Source: Rhizobium cauense
GTDB lineage: Bacteria; Pseudomonadota; Alphaproteobacteria; Rhizobiales; Rhizobiaceae
Direction of reading: 5' to 3'
DNA length: 64,000 bases
Assembly: GCF_019511525.1 (NCBI RefSeq)
Contig: NZ_JAEUAT010000007.1
Coordinates: 124,001-188,000, forward strand
A program made the position numbers and the translations under genes. A model generated the notes under the pieces. It had not been told where the DNA came from. It was given only the letters and a program-made list of their open reading frames with translations, and did not search any database. Each line of letters starts with the position of its first letter. Within the stretch, counting starts at the first letter, position 1. Positions 38,271 through 46,056 of this stretch are shown here, piece after piece.

Positions 38271-38729
38271 CCGTTTTGGCTTTCGTGGCTTTGCCGGTTT
38301 CTCTTTACCAACGCTCTCGCTGGCCGTTTTGCCAGGAGCTTGCGATCGGTTCGGGCCGCGGCCTTCATGTACGCCCCTCGCAGCCTTGGCGACGATACGA
38401 TCCAAATGTTTCAAATCCTCTTCGTCGAGATGTTCGATACCGATGAAGCGGTTTTCTGCGTGGCTCGTGAGTATGATTTCGTCGAGTTTCGCCTGAACAG
38501 CACGCGCATCCCTTGTTTGGGCGTTCTGCAACACGAAGACCATCAGAAACGTGATGATCGTCGTTCCTGTATTGATAACAAGCTGCCAAGTCTCCGAGAA
38601 ACCGAAGAGCGGGCCTGTTGCGGCCCATATCACGACGAGCAGCACAGCCAGTACAAATGTCACCGGTTTGCCTGCCCATTCTGAGGTCGTGCTGGCGAAG
38701 CGAGTGAACAGATGTTGTTGCTTGGCCAT
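38253..38729 (-). CDS. Low-affinity iron permease-family membrane protein
   Basis: 158 residues from ATG 38729, where GGAGGTG lies 5 bases upstream. Two transmembrane helices (KPVTFVLAVLLVVIWAATGP and VINTGTTIITFLMVFVLQNA) and the following QTRDARAVQAKLDEII are the conserved part of the Iron_permease family (first described for fungal Fet4, much larger). The C-terminus is a basic, lysine/proline-rich tail (GKEKPAKPRKPKRKTAPL). Transport by so short a protein is unproven; membrane location is sure. Confidence 0.82.
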   Translation of the reverse strand: MAKQQHLFTRFASTTSEWAGKPVTFVLAVLLVVIWAATGPLFGFSETWQLVINTGTTIITFLMVFVLQNAQTRDARAVQAKLDEIILTSHAENRFIGIEHLDEEDLKHLDRIVAKAARGVHEGRGPNRSQAPGKTASESVGKEKPAKPRKPKRKTAPL

Positions 38730-38798
38730 GATCACCTCCCTCAGGCGTTCGTTCGAGCGAAACTCCAAGGGAGGTGAGGTAGTTCCAACCTTGCTCCG

Positions 38799-39602
38799 TC
38801 AGACGACGGGCGGTGCAACCATCTTCCGATAGAGATGCCAGCTTGCGTGGCCGAGGATCGGCATGACGAGTGCAAGTCCGACAAACAGTGGAATCGTGCC
38901 GACGATAAGGCTGACGGCAATGATCAGTCCCCAGCAGAAAACCGGGATCGGATTGGCGACCGTCGCTCTGACCGATGTTTCCATTGCGCAGACGAGGCCG
39001 ACATCCCGATCGAGCAGCAGCGGGAAGGTTACGACGGTCGTTGCAAGGACGATTATTGCAAACCCCAGACCAAGCACATGTCCCCAGATGATCAGCTGCA
39101 CTCCCTCAGGTGTACCGAAAATCTCGGACAGAAATACGGAAATCGATCGTGGGAAAACGTCCCCGAAGACGCCTGTATAGAGCGTCTGCGCGGCGACGAG
39201 CCATACGACGAAGAAGCCGAACAAGAGCAGCCCGCCTGCAATGATCGAGGGGAAAGCTGGCGATCTCGTAACATCCAGGGCATGCCTCCAGGAAGTGTCT
39301 TCACCGGCTTCGCGCCTGCGGCTGATCTCATAGAGTCCGATCGCGGCGATGGGGCCGATGAGCGCAAAGCCTGAGATCAGTGGAAAGATCATCGGCAAAA
39401 GGTTGGCACTCGAGGTCGCGAGAGCAAGAAAGACGCCGGCAATCGGATACATCAGACACAGAAACACATAGTGGGATGGTTTTTCTCGAAAATCGTCGAG
39501 CCCGCGCCGAAGCGCATCGAAGACATCCGCAACGCTGATCTTGTTGACGACCGGACGTGTGTAAACGTCGCTAGCACCCGACATAACATGGAATGCCGTC
39601 AT
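38799..39602 (-). CDS. DUF2189 family membrane protein
   Basis: 267 residues from ATG 39602 with GGAGGAG upstream; a longer frame is not used. About six transmembrane helices. Conserved DUF2189 parts are ISVADVFDALRRGLDDFREK near the start, PLISGFALIGPIAAIGLYEISRRRE, and GHASWHLYRKMV at the end. The function of the family is unknown; some members sit near cytochrome oxidase genes. It lies 69 bases upstream of the iron-permease-like gene on the same strand. Confidence 0.85.
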   Translation of the reverse strand: MTAFHVMSGASDVYTRPVVNKISVADVFDALRRGLDDFREKPSHYVFLCLMYPIAGVFLALATSSANLLPMIFPLISGFALIGPIAAIGLYEISRRREAGEDTSWRHALDVTRSPAFPSIIAGGLLLFGFFVVWLVAAQTLYTGVFGDVFPRSISVFLSEIFGTPEGVQLIIWGHVLGLGFAIIVLATTVVTFPLLLDRDVGLVCAMETSVRATVANPIPVFCWGLIIAVSLIVGTIPLFVGLALVMPILGHASWHLYRKMVAPPVV

Positions 39603-39760
39603 GGCTTTCTCCTCCTCAGCCAAGATAACCGGCAGCGAAGGCATCGGCGAAAACGCCGATACGAGACGCAACCGGCACTGCCGAAAACATAACAAATTTC
39701 GTCGGGCTTGTCCCACCCTCCCTTGACATCACCGCTAAGCTCTCTCACATCCGCGCCATC

Positions 39761-40315
39761 ATGAAAGCCTCAGACGCAGAAATCCTCATCATTCCCGGCT
39801 ATACGAATTCCGGCCCCGACCATTGGCAAAGCCGCTGGGAGGCAAAGCTCAGCACTGCTCGCCGTGTCGAGCAGGCGGAATGGTCGAAGCCGGTTCGTGA
39901 CGATTGGGTAGCCCGCATCGCCGAAGAGGTGAATGCGGCAACGCGACCAGTTGTATTGGTCGCGCATTCGCTCGGTATCCCGTCGACGGTGCACGCCATT
40001 CCCCTGTTTCGCAACAAGGTAGCGGGCGCGTTCTTCGTCGCGCCCCCGGATGTCGCCAACCCGGCCATCCGTCCGAAGCACCTGATGACGTTCGGCCCCT
40101 ACCCGCGCGATCCCTTGCCCTTTCCGACGATCACGATCGCCAGCCGCAACGATCCGTTCGGCAGCTACGAGCATGCCGATGACATAGCGGCGAGTTGGGG
40201 ATCGCTTTTGATCGATGCAGGCGAATCCGGGCACATCAACAGCGAATCCGGTCATGGACCCTGGCCGGAGGGAACCATGGTGTTTGCCCAGTTCTTGAGC
40301 CGTCTGAAACCCTGA
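39761..40315 (+). CDS. RBBP9/YdeN-family serine hydrolase
   Basis: 184-residue alpha/beta hydrolase. The first strand ILIIPGYTNSGPDHWQSRWE is diagnostic of the family, the nucleophile is in VLVAHSLGIPS, the acid in ASRNDPFGSYEHA and the histidine in GHINSESGHGPWPEG. Cytoplasmic. The substrate is unknown. It is divergent from the DUF2189 gene and convergent with the microprotein candidate. Confidence 0.88.
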   Translation: MKASDAEILIIPGYTNSGPDHWQSRWEAKLSTARRVEQAEWSKPVRDDWVARIAEEVNAATRPVVLVAHSLGIPSTVHAIPLFRNKVAGAFFVAPPDVANPAIRPKHLMTFGPYPRDPLPFPTITIASRNDPFGSYEHADDIAASWGSLLIDAGESGHINSESGHGPWPEGTMVFAQFLSRLKP

Positions 40316-40386
40316 CCCTCGGCGACCGCTGCCGGCGACGACAGCAGTGCTACGTTTCCCGCCCTTTACCGTCGATATCAGTGTGC

Positions 40387-40476
40387 CTAGTCGCCCTCTC
40401 CGCGAATGAAGAAGACGCCCGCCAAGCCCACGAGCACGATGCATTGCAGTATGAACATCGGCCATTCTGGAGACAT
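40387..40476 (-). CDS. Candidate 29-residue single-span membrane microprotein
   Basis: ATG 40476 to TAG gives 29 residues, MSPEWPMFILQCIVLVGLAG then VFFIRGEGD: a short N-terminus, one 19-residue hydrophobic helix and a charged end. A strong ribosome site (GGAGGG) lies 8 bases before the ATG. The size, hydrophobicity and ribosome site look like a genuine small membrane protein. It faces the hydrolase gene in a 446-base gap. No family is known to me. Moderate confidence, based on composition and start signal only. Confidence 0.5.
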   Translation of the reverse strand: MSPEWPMFILQCIVLVGLAGVFFIRGEGD

Positions 40477-40761
40477 GACCCATTCCCTCCGCGATTGGTG
40501 CGATATAGGGCGCCATCAAGAAAGTGCATGCACATTACAGAAAAATTATCAGCTGCAACACATTTGCTGCAACTCGCTCCGGCACTCGGACACAAGAATC
40601 AATCAACGCGATATGGGGATAACGTCGCGCAAGCCAGTGATCTCAAGTACTTGATGTGTATAAGCGTTTGTTTTTTAACGATTATTATTTTTCGTCCGTT
40701 AATGGCTGTTTAATTCAATGAATGGCAAGATGCATACACGCTAAAAGAGCGAGTATGCAGA
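40477..40761. other. AT-rich upstream region of the GGDEF-EAL gene
   Basis: 285 bases with AT-rich patches near 40670-40700 (a T run and ATTATTATTTTT). It contains the hairpin directly before the TTG start, listed separately, and presumably the promoter of the downstream gene. No coding region was recognised. Confidence 0.45.
40731..40759 (+). promoter_or_regulatory. Hairpin directly upstream of the GGDEF-EAL start codon
   Basis: TGCATAC (40731-40737) pairs with GTATGCA (40753-40759); inside, CGCT (40739-40742) pairs with AGCG (40748-40751) around an AAAAG loop, with one A-A mismatch. The stem ends 2 bases before the TTG at 40762 and covers the place a ribosome site must be. It could limit translation, or the palindrome could bind a regulator. 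Confidence 0.5.
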
Positions 40762-43038
40762 TTGAAGCAAGTAAATCCGGACAAATTGGTCGGGTCAAAA
40801 ACAAAGTCCGGAGCCGAGCCCTACGACGGTAACGCGGCCACCCTAAGTGGTGCCGATCTCTCGGAACGTGAAAGCCGTTGGAACTATGCCCTCGTCGGAT
40901 CCGGCCTTGGCGTCTGGGACCACAATCTTCGTCTGGGCAAGCGCTACTACTCCGATACGTGGAAGATCATGCGGGGTATGGCTCCCGACGAGGAAGCCGA
41001 CGGCGACTACGACGCGTGGATCGAACTTATTCACCCGGACGATCGCGATTTCGTTGTAAAAGCCATCGAACGGCAGAACGCCGGCGATCCCGGCTATCAG
41101 ATTTTCGAGTACCGCGAGCGACATAGGAACGGTCATTGGATTTGGATCGAATGCCGTGGCGCTTGCGTGGAATGGGATGAGGACGGCGCCCCTGCCCGGC
41201 TCGTCGGCACCGATACCGACATTACCGAGCGGAAGGAGGCCGCCGAACGGCTTGCGCATGTGTCCCGGCGGCTCGATCTCGCCCTCGACATTTCCGATAT
41301 CGGCGTCTTCGAGGCTGATATTGAGAACGGTACTGTGGATTGGGACGACCGCCTTCTGGCAATCTACGGCATGACCGACACCTCGCCTGCCAACACGAGC
41401 AGCACTTGGGAGGCTTCGCTCCATCCCGACGACCGGGACCGCGTCCTGGCAACGCTCGAGGAGAGCGTCGCCACCAACACCGACTTCCAGCATGAGTTCC
41501 GCATTATCAGGCAGGACGGTATCGAGCGCGTCATTCGCGCAAAGGCCGCCTTCTTTGTCGACAGTGACGGGCGTCGCAAGCTCATTGGCGCGAATTGGGA
41601 TGTTACCGCGGAAGTGAGGCTCAATAACGAACTGCAGCGCGCCAAGGATCTTGCGGAGGCTCGGAACAAGGAACTCGAGAGCGCCAAGGAGAATATCGAG
41701 CACCTGGCGCTGCATGACTATCTCACCGGGCTGCCAAACCGCCGATACCTGGACCGCAAGCTGGACGAATGTTCTGCCGAGTGCCGCCGAACGGGGCTCT
41801 CTCTCGCCATCCTCCACATCGATCTAGACCGCTTCAAGCAGATCAACGACACGCTCGGCCACCGCGCTGGCGACGCAATGCTCAAGCACGCCGCCCAGGT
41901 CTTGAGGGGTAGTGTCCGCTCCACCGATTTCGTTGCTCGCATTGGCGGCGACGAATTCGTCGTCTTGTGCACTCTAGACGTCACGCCGAGGAAAATCTCG
42001 AATCTGGCAGAGCGCATCATACGTGAATTGTGCAAGCCGATCCGCTACGAAGGTCACGATTGCCGCTTTGGCGGGAGCATCGGGATCGCCACGGACAGCG
42101 GTCCGGCGCTGGACGCCAAGCAACTCCTGTTGAATGCCGATATCGCGCTCTACCGCGCAAAGAGCGGTGGACGCAATCGTCACGAGTTCTTCTCGACCGA
42201 TGAGCGCCGACGGATCATTGCCAGCAAACGTCTGGCCGACGAGATTTTGCTCGGTCTCGAGCGGGGAGAATTCATCCCATTCTACCAATTGCAGTTCGAC
42301 GCCCAAACGCTTGACGTGGCCGGCGTCGAGACGCTGGCGCGTTGGCAGCACCGGGAACACGGCCTGCTTGCGCCGGACAGGTTCCTGACGATCGCAGAAG
42401 ACTTGGATGCGGTGTCCACCATCGACGGCCTTATTCTCGATCAGGCGCTGGTCGACCGCGCCCGATGGGAGAAGGAGGGGCTATTTATCCCGAAGATCGC
42501 CGTCAATGTCTCTGCACGCCGTCTTGGTGACCCAAACCTCGCGAAAAAGCTTCGCAGCTTGAAGATCGAGCCAGGGTCGATCTCGTTCGAGCTGCTTGAA
42601 TCGATCTCCCTCGACGACTGTGACGATGCCGTCATCGGCAACCTAAGGCAGTTGCGCCGCCTTGGCATCGACATTGAGATTGATGATTTCGGCACCGGTC
42701 ACGCGTCCATCGTCAGCCTGCTGAAGCTGAGCCCGAAGACGTTGAAGATCGACCGCGAACTCATCCGGATGCTGCCCCATTCTGCGGAGCAGCGAAAGCT
42801 GGTTCGCTCCATCATCGACATCGGTCGTTCACTCAACATCCTCGTCACCGCGGAGGGCGTCGAGACGATGGATCATGTCCGCATCCTCGGTGATCTGGGC
42901 TGCGACATGCTTCAGGGCTACGCCCTGGCCCGTCCAATGCCAGCTCTGCAGATCCCTCCATTTGTACGCGCCGCCTCGTGGCGCAGCGCGGAGGGACGAA
43001 GCCTGCAGCATGACCTGCGCAAGTCGGGCGCCAGATAA
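40762..43038 (+). CDS. PAS-PAS-GGDEF-EAL c-di-GMP enzyme
   Basis: 758 residues, no transmembrane helix. Two PAS folds with PAC ends: ~30-155 (ending DGAPARLVGTDTDITERKEA) and ~165-285 (ending GRRKLIGANWDVTAEV). Then a GGDEF domain (~315-480) with RSTDFVARIGGDEFVVL; the RxxD inhibitory site is present as RSTD. The EAL domain (~490-750) has ETLARWQH, NVSARRL, IDIEIDDFGTGHAS and VTAEGVETMDH, so the main catalytic residues are kept although EAL reads ETL. Cytosolic sensing of redox or small ligands is probable. The start is TTG; no better start was found before the first PAS fold. Confidence 0.9.
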   Translation: MKQVNPDKLVGSKTKSGAEPYDGNAATLSGADLSERESRWNYALVGSGLGVWDHNLRLGKRYYSDTWKIMRGMAPDEEADGDYDAWIELIHPDDRDFVVKAIERQNAGDPGYQIFEYRERHRNGHWIWIECRGACVEWDEDGAPARLVGTDTDITERKEAAERLAHVSRRLDLALDISDIGVFEADIENGTVDWDDRLLAIYGMTDTSPANTSSTWEASLHPDDRDRVLATLEESVATNTDFQHEFRIIRQDGIERVIRAKAAFFVDSDGRRKLIGANWDVTAEVRLNNELQRAKDLAEARNKELESAKENIEHLALHDYLTGLPNRRYLDRKLDECSAECRRTGLSLAILHIDLDRFKQINDTLGHRAGDAMLKHAAQVLRGSVRSTDFVARIGGDEFVVLCTLDVTPRKISNLAERIIRELCKPIRYEGHDCRFGGSIGIATDSGPALDAKQLLLNADIALYRAKSGGRNRHEFFSTDERRRIIASKRLADEILLGLERGEFIPFYQLQFDAQTLDVAGVETLARWQHREHGLLAPDRFLTIAEDLDAVSTIDGLILDQALVDRARWEKEGLFIPKIAVNVSARRLGDPNLAKKLRSLKIEPGSISFELLESISLDDCDDAVIGNLRQLRRLGIDIEIDDFGTGHASIVSLLKLSPKTLKIDRELIRMLPHSAEQRKLVRSIIDIGRSLNILVTAEGVETMDHVRILGDLGCDMLQGYALARPMPALQIPPFVRAASWRSAEGRSLQHDLRKSGAR

Positions 43039-43135
43039 AGGCTTGCATGACGCAGCCACTCGGGTTGCGTCACATTCCGTTAGCCGCGAAAAACCTGTAA
43101 ACTACTTCCCAGAAAGTCTTCGATTCTCTTAGCGG

Positions 43136-43169
43136 CACTCCGGAACTCCCGGATTCCGGGGAAGGAGTG
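43136..43169. other. Hairpin-forming sequence upstream of purC
   Basis: CACTCC (43136-43141) and GGAGTG (43164-43169) frame an inner GGAA / TTCC pair in the purC leader region. No T run follows. It may be the end of the preceding gene's transcript or part of a purC leader structure; no known riboswitch pattern was recognised. Confidence 0.35.
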
Positions 43170-43269
43170 ACAGGCGGATTGTGAAACCCTCGCTTTTCCT
43201 TTAAGGGGACGCCACGAGATCGATCCACTCGCGCTATCCCAAGAGCGCCAACGATAGAGAACAATTGCA

Positions 43270-44034
43270 ATGAACCGTCGCCGCCGTATTTACGAGGGCA
43301 AGGCAAAGATTCTGTATGAGGGCCCGGAGCCGGGCACGCTGATCCAGTTCTTCAAAGACGATGCCACCGCCTTCAACAAGAAAAAGCACGAAGTCATCGA
43401 TGGCAAAGGCGTTCTGAACAACCGCATTTCGGAATACATCTTCAGCCATCTGAACAAGATCGGCATTCCGACCCACTTCATCCGCCGTCTCAACATGCGC
43501 GAGCAGCTGATCCGCGAAGTGGAGATGATCCCGCTCGAGATCGTTGTCCGCAACGTTGCCGCGGGTTCCCTGTCCAAGCGCCTGGGCATTGAGGAAGGCG
43601 TGGTGCTGCCACGTTCGATCATCGAGTTCTACTACAAGTCCGACGCGCTCGACGACCCTATGGTTTCCGAAGAGCACATCACTGCATTCGGCTGGGCAAA
43701 TCCCGCCGAGCTCGATGACATCATGGCGCTCGCCATTCGCGTCAACGACTTCATGACTGGTCTTTTCCTCGGCGTCGGCATCCAGCTTGTGGATTTCAAG
43801 ATCGAGTGCGGTCGCCTCTATGAAGGCGACATGATGCGCATCATCCTGGCCGACGAGATTTCGCCGGACTCCTGCCGTCTGTGGGATATCGACACTCGCG
43901 AGAAGATGGACAAGGACCGGTTCCGCCGCGACATGGGTGGACTTCTCGAAGCCTATTCGGAAGTTGCGCGTCGCCTCGGCATCATCAATGAGAACGAACC
44001 CGTGCGTGGCACCGGTCCGGTACTCGTGAAGTAA
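43270..44034 (+). CDS. purC: SAICAR synthetase
   Basis: 254-residue enzyme joining CAIR and aspartate in de novo purine synthesis. It has the N-terminal [32 protein letters not shown], the signature [16 protein letters not shown], and the C-terminal [14 protein letters not shown]. Length is normal for bacterial PurC. First of the purC-purS-orf-purQ run, with 32 bases to purS. Confidence 0.97.
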   Translation: MNRRRRIYEGKAKILYEGPEPGTLIQFFKDDATAFNKKKHEVIDGKGVLNNRISEYIFSHLNKIGIPTHFIRRLNMREQLIREVEMIPLEIVVRNVAAGSLSKRLGIEEGVVLPRSIIEFYYKSDALDDPMVSEEHITAFGWANPAELDDIMALAIRVNDFMTGLFLGVGIQLVDFKIECGRLYEGDMMRIILADEISPDSCRLWDIDTREKMDKDRFRRDMGGLLEAYSEVARRLGIINENEPVRGTGPVLVK

Positions 44035-44066
44035 ACTTTCAGGCCAAGCAAGACAGGGAAAACAAA

Positions 44067-44309
44067 GTGATTAAGGCTCGTGTAACCGTCACGCTGAAAA
44101 ACGGCGTTCTCGATCCGCAGGGCAAGGCAATCGAAGGCGCACTCAGTGCTCTCGGATTCGATGGCGTCGGCCATGTCCGTCAGGGCAAGGTGTTTGACGT
44201 CGAACTCGAAGGCGCCGACAAGGCGAAAGCGGAGAGCGACCTCAAGGCAATGTGCGAGAAACTCCTCGCAAATACCGTGATCGAGAACTATAATATTTCC
44301 GTCGACTAA
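44067..44309 (+). CDS. purS: FGAM synthase subunit PurS
   Basis: 80 residues from GTG 44067 with AGGGAAAA upstream. Conserved parts are KARVTVTLKNGVLDPQGKAI, VRQGKVFDVEL and the end MCEKLLANTVIENYNI. PurS dimers link PurL and PurQ in the three-subunit FGAM synthetase. The separate purS agrees with the short purL and separate purQ in this window. Confidence 0.95.
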   Translation: MIKARVTVTLKNGVLDPQGKAIEGALSALGFDGVGHVRQGKVFDVELEGADKAKAESDLKAMCEKLLANTVIENYNISVD

Positions 44310-44330
44310 TCTGCTCGTGGAGCGCACTCG

Positions 44331-44576
44331 ATGGCTGAATTGACGCAGGAGCTCATGCTTGAGTTGTTGACGAAAATGCACGAGCACATCGATACGCTGG
44401 ATGCGTCGCTGGGTGAGATCAGGAGCGAAATGCATTGCATGCGCGACACGATGACCTCGATGCAGCAGGAAATACACAGTATCTACGGTGTCCTCGGTCG
44501 GCATGAAGGCCGGCTGGAGCGAATTGAAAAGCGTCTCGTACTCAGAGAACTTGCAGAAGCACAAACAAGGTTTTAG
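44331..44576 (+). CDS. Small coiled-coil protein between purS and purQ
   Basis: 81 residues, almost entirely one predicted helix with heptad-like spacing: [19 protein letters not shown], then [19 protein letters not shown] and [26 protein letters not shown] precedes the ATG. It sits 21 bases after purS and 8 bases before purQ, so it is co-transcribed with them. No enzymatic motif and no family known to me. It may form an oligomer or be a phasin/accessory-like small protein; a role in the PurLQS complex is only a guess from position. Confidence 0.7.
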   Translation: MAELTQELMLELLTKMHEHIDTLDASLGEIRSEMHCMRDTMTSMQQEIHSIYGVLGRHEGRLERIEKRLVLRELAEAQTRF

Positions 44577-44584
44577 CCGCAGTC

Positions 44585-45256
44585 ATGAAATCAGCCGTCG
44601 TTCAACTTCCGGGTCTCAATCGCGATCGAGACATGATCGCAGCACTGACGAAAATTTCCGGTCACGCGCCGGTGACGATCTGGCAAACGGAGACTGATAT
44701 TCCGGATGTCGACCTGATTGTCATTCCCGGCGGCTTTTCCTACGGCGACTACCTCCGTTGCGGCGCGATCGCGGCGCGGATGCCGGTCATGCAGGCGATC
44801 ATCGAGAAGGCGAACAAGGGCGTCAAGGTTCTGGGCGTATGCAACGGCTTTCAGATCCTGCTTGAAGCGGGTCTGCTGCCCGGCGCGCTGATGCGCAATG
44901 CCTCGCTCAAGTTTGTCTGCCGTGAGATCAAGCTCGAAGTCATAAACGCCGATACGGATTTCACCCGCGCCTATTCCAAGGGCCAGATCATTCGCAGCCC
45001 TGTGGCTCATCACGACGGCAACTATTTCGCCGACGCCGAGACCCTGACGAAGATTGAAGGCAATGGCCAGGTGGTCTTCCGCTACGCCGAAGGCACCAAT
45101 CCGAACGGCTCGTTGAATGACATTGCCGCCGTCATGAACGACAAGGGCAATGTCCTCGGCATGATGCCGCATCCCGAAAACCTCATCGAAGCAGCACATG
45201 GCGGTTCCGACGGCCGTGGCCTGTTCGCTTCGGCTCTCGAGGTAATCGCTGCTTAA
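44585..45256 (+). CDS. purQ: FGAM synthase glutaminase subunit PurQ
   Basis: 223-residue class I glutamine amidotransferase giving ammonia to PurL. The nucleophile is Cys86 in LGVCNGFQ; the oxyanion region is [13 protein letters not shown], and the His/Glu pair lies in [16 protein letters not shown]. Length fits the stand-alone PurQ. Last purine gene before the lipoprotein/MocR insertion. Confidence 0.96.
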   Translation: MKSAVVQLPGLNRDRDMIAALTKISGHAPVTIWQTETDIPDVDLIVIPGGFSYGDYLRCGAIAARMPVMQAIIEKANKGVKVLGVCNGFQILLEAGLLPGALMRNASLKFVCREIKLEVINADTDFTRAYSKGQIIRSPVAHHDGNYFADAETLTKIEGNGQVVFRYAEGTNPNGSLNDIAAVMNDKGNVLGMMPHPENLIEAAHGGSDGRGLFASALEVIAA

Positions 45257-45304
45257 CCTTCGGCACGTAAGAGGCCATTCATCCGGTCCATTGGAGCAAG
45301 ATTG

Positions 45305-45703
45305 ATGCGCCCTCGCCTTTCGACGACACGTGTTTTCGCCATTGCCGCGACAGCGGCGCTGGTCGCGTCATGCCAATCGAACACGCCGGTCAAGGGTCCT
45401 GATCGCAGTGCGTTGTCGACAATGGAGCGCGTTGCGCTTGGCGCGAATGCTTGCTGGTTCAAATCGGGCGACGCTGCTTTTGCGGCCTACAAGTTGGCGC
45501 TGGAACTAAATTCCTTCTCCGGTCGTCCACGCATTCTCGTCGTGCACAAGGGAAGCCCCGAAAGCCGTCCGTTGCTGGTCGTTCAGGCCGAAGGCAACCC
45601 CTCCAAGCTCGACGCATTTGGCCCCATGATGCAGAGCCCAACCGGGCCGCGGATCGCCAAGGACGTTACCCGCTGGGCTTCCGGCGGCAAGGCCTGCGGC
45701 TAA
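45305..45703 (+). CDS. Conserved small lipoprotein, unknown function
   Basis: 132 residues from ATG 45305. The signal sequence ends in the lipobox LVASC (Cys around residue 23), so it is lipid-anchored in the envelope. The mature part contains MERVALGANACWFKSGDAAFAAYKLALELN and ends with ASGGKACG; the two cysteines (ACWF and KACG) may form a disulfide. This resembles a rhizobial hypothetical family. Its stop is immediately adjacent to the stop of the convergent DUF1127 gene, with no gap. Confidence 0.75.
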   Translation: MRPRLSTTRVFAIAATAALVASCQSNTPVKGPDRSALSTMERVALGANACWFKSGDAAFAAYKLALELNSFSGRPRILVVHKGSPESRPLLVVQAEGNPSKLDAFGPMMQSPTGPRIAKDVTRWASGGKACG

Positions 45704-45970
45704 TCAGTCCCAGAAGAACGATTTACCAGCCTCCTTGCGCGCTTCCGCGCGAGTGACGCCGATGTCCAACAATTCGTCATCAGTCAGATCGCGCAAGGCC
45801 CTGCGGCTCGCCCGTTTCTGATGCCACAGCGATAACCGTCCCCAAGCGGATCGCAGCATTGTCTGGATGTTGAGGGTAGCGCGTGAGTTTTGCGAAGCAC
45901 GGTATTGAATCGATTGCACCTGAGAAGATAAAGGTGCAATCCGAGGCTCGTCATCTGACACAACAGACAT
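45704..45970 (-). CDS. DUF1127 small protein
   Basis: 88 residues from ATG 45970 with GGAGAG 4 bases upstream. The C-terminal DUF1127 motif is WHQKRASRRALRDLTDDELLDIGVTRAEARKEA; the N-terminal 45 residues are polar and of no recognised family. Small arginine-rich DUF1127 proteins in rhizobia and Agrobacterium affect phosphate and carbon metabolism and RNA turnover. It is divergent from a MocR regulator gene, sharing a 79-base promoter region. Confidence 0.88.
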   Translation of the reverse strand: MSVVSDDEPRIAPLSSQVQSIQYRASQNSRATLNIQTMLRSAWGRLSLWHQKRASRRALRDLTDDELLDIGVTRAEARKEAGKSFFWD

Positions 45971-46011
45971 GTAACTCTCCAAGCGGAATTGTATCTGCAA
46001 TGGAGATAATG

Positions 46012-46056
46012 TTGACAGCCATAGGGTGACAATATAGAGAATTGTCATCATGACAA
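46012..46056. promoter_or_regulatory. Candidate MocR operator cluster and promoter
   Basis: Repeated TTGACA / TTGTCA half-sites: TTGACA 46012-46017, then TGACAAT (46027-46033) and ATTGTCA (46041-46047) as a perfect 7-bp inverted repeat, then TTGTCAT-C-ATGACAA (46042-46056) running over the mocR start codon. A -10-like TATAGA lies at 46033-46038 within the repeats. This fits autoregulation of the MocR gene and control of the divergent DUF1127 gene. Confidence 0.55.
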
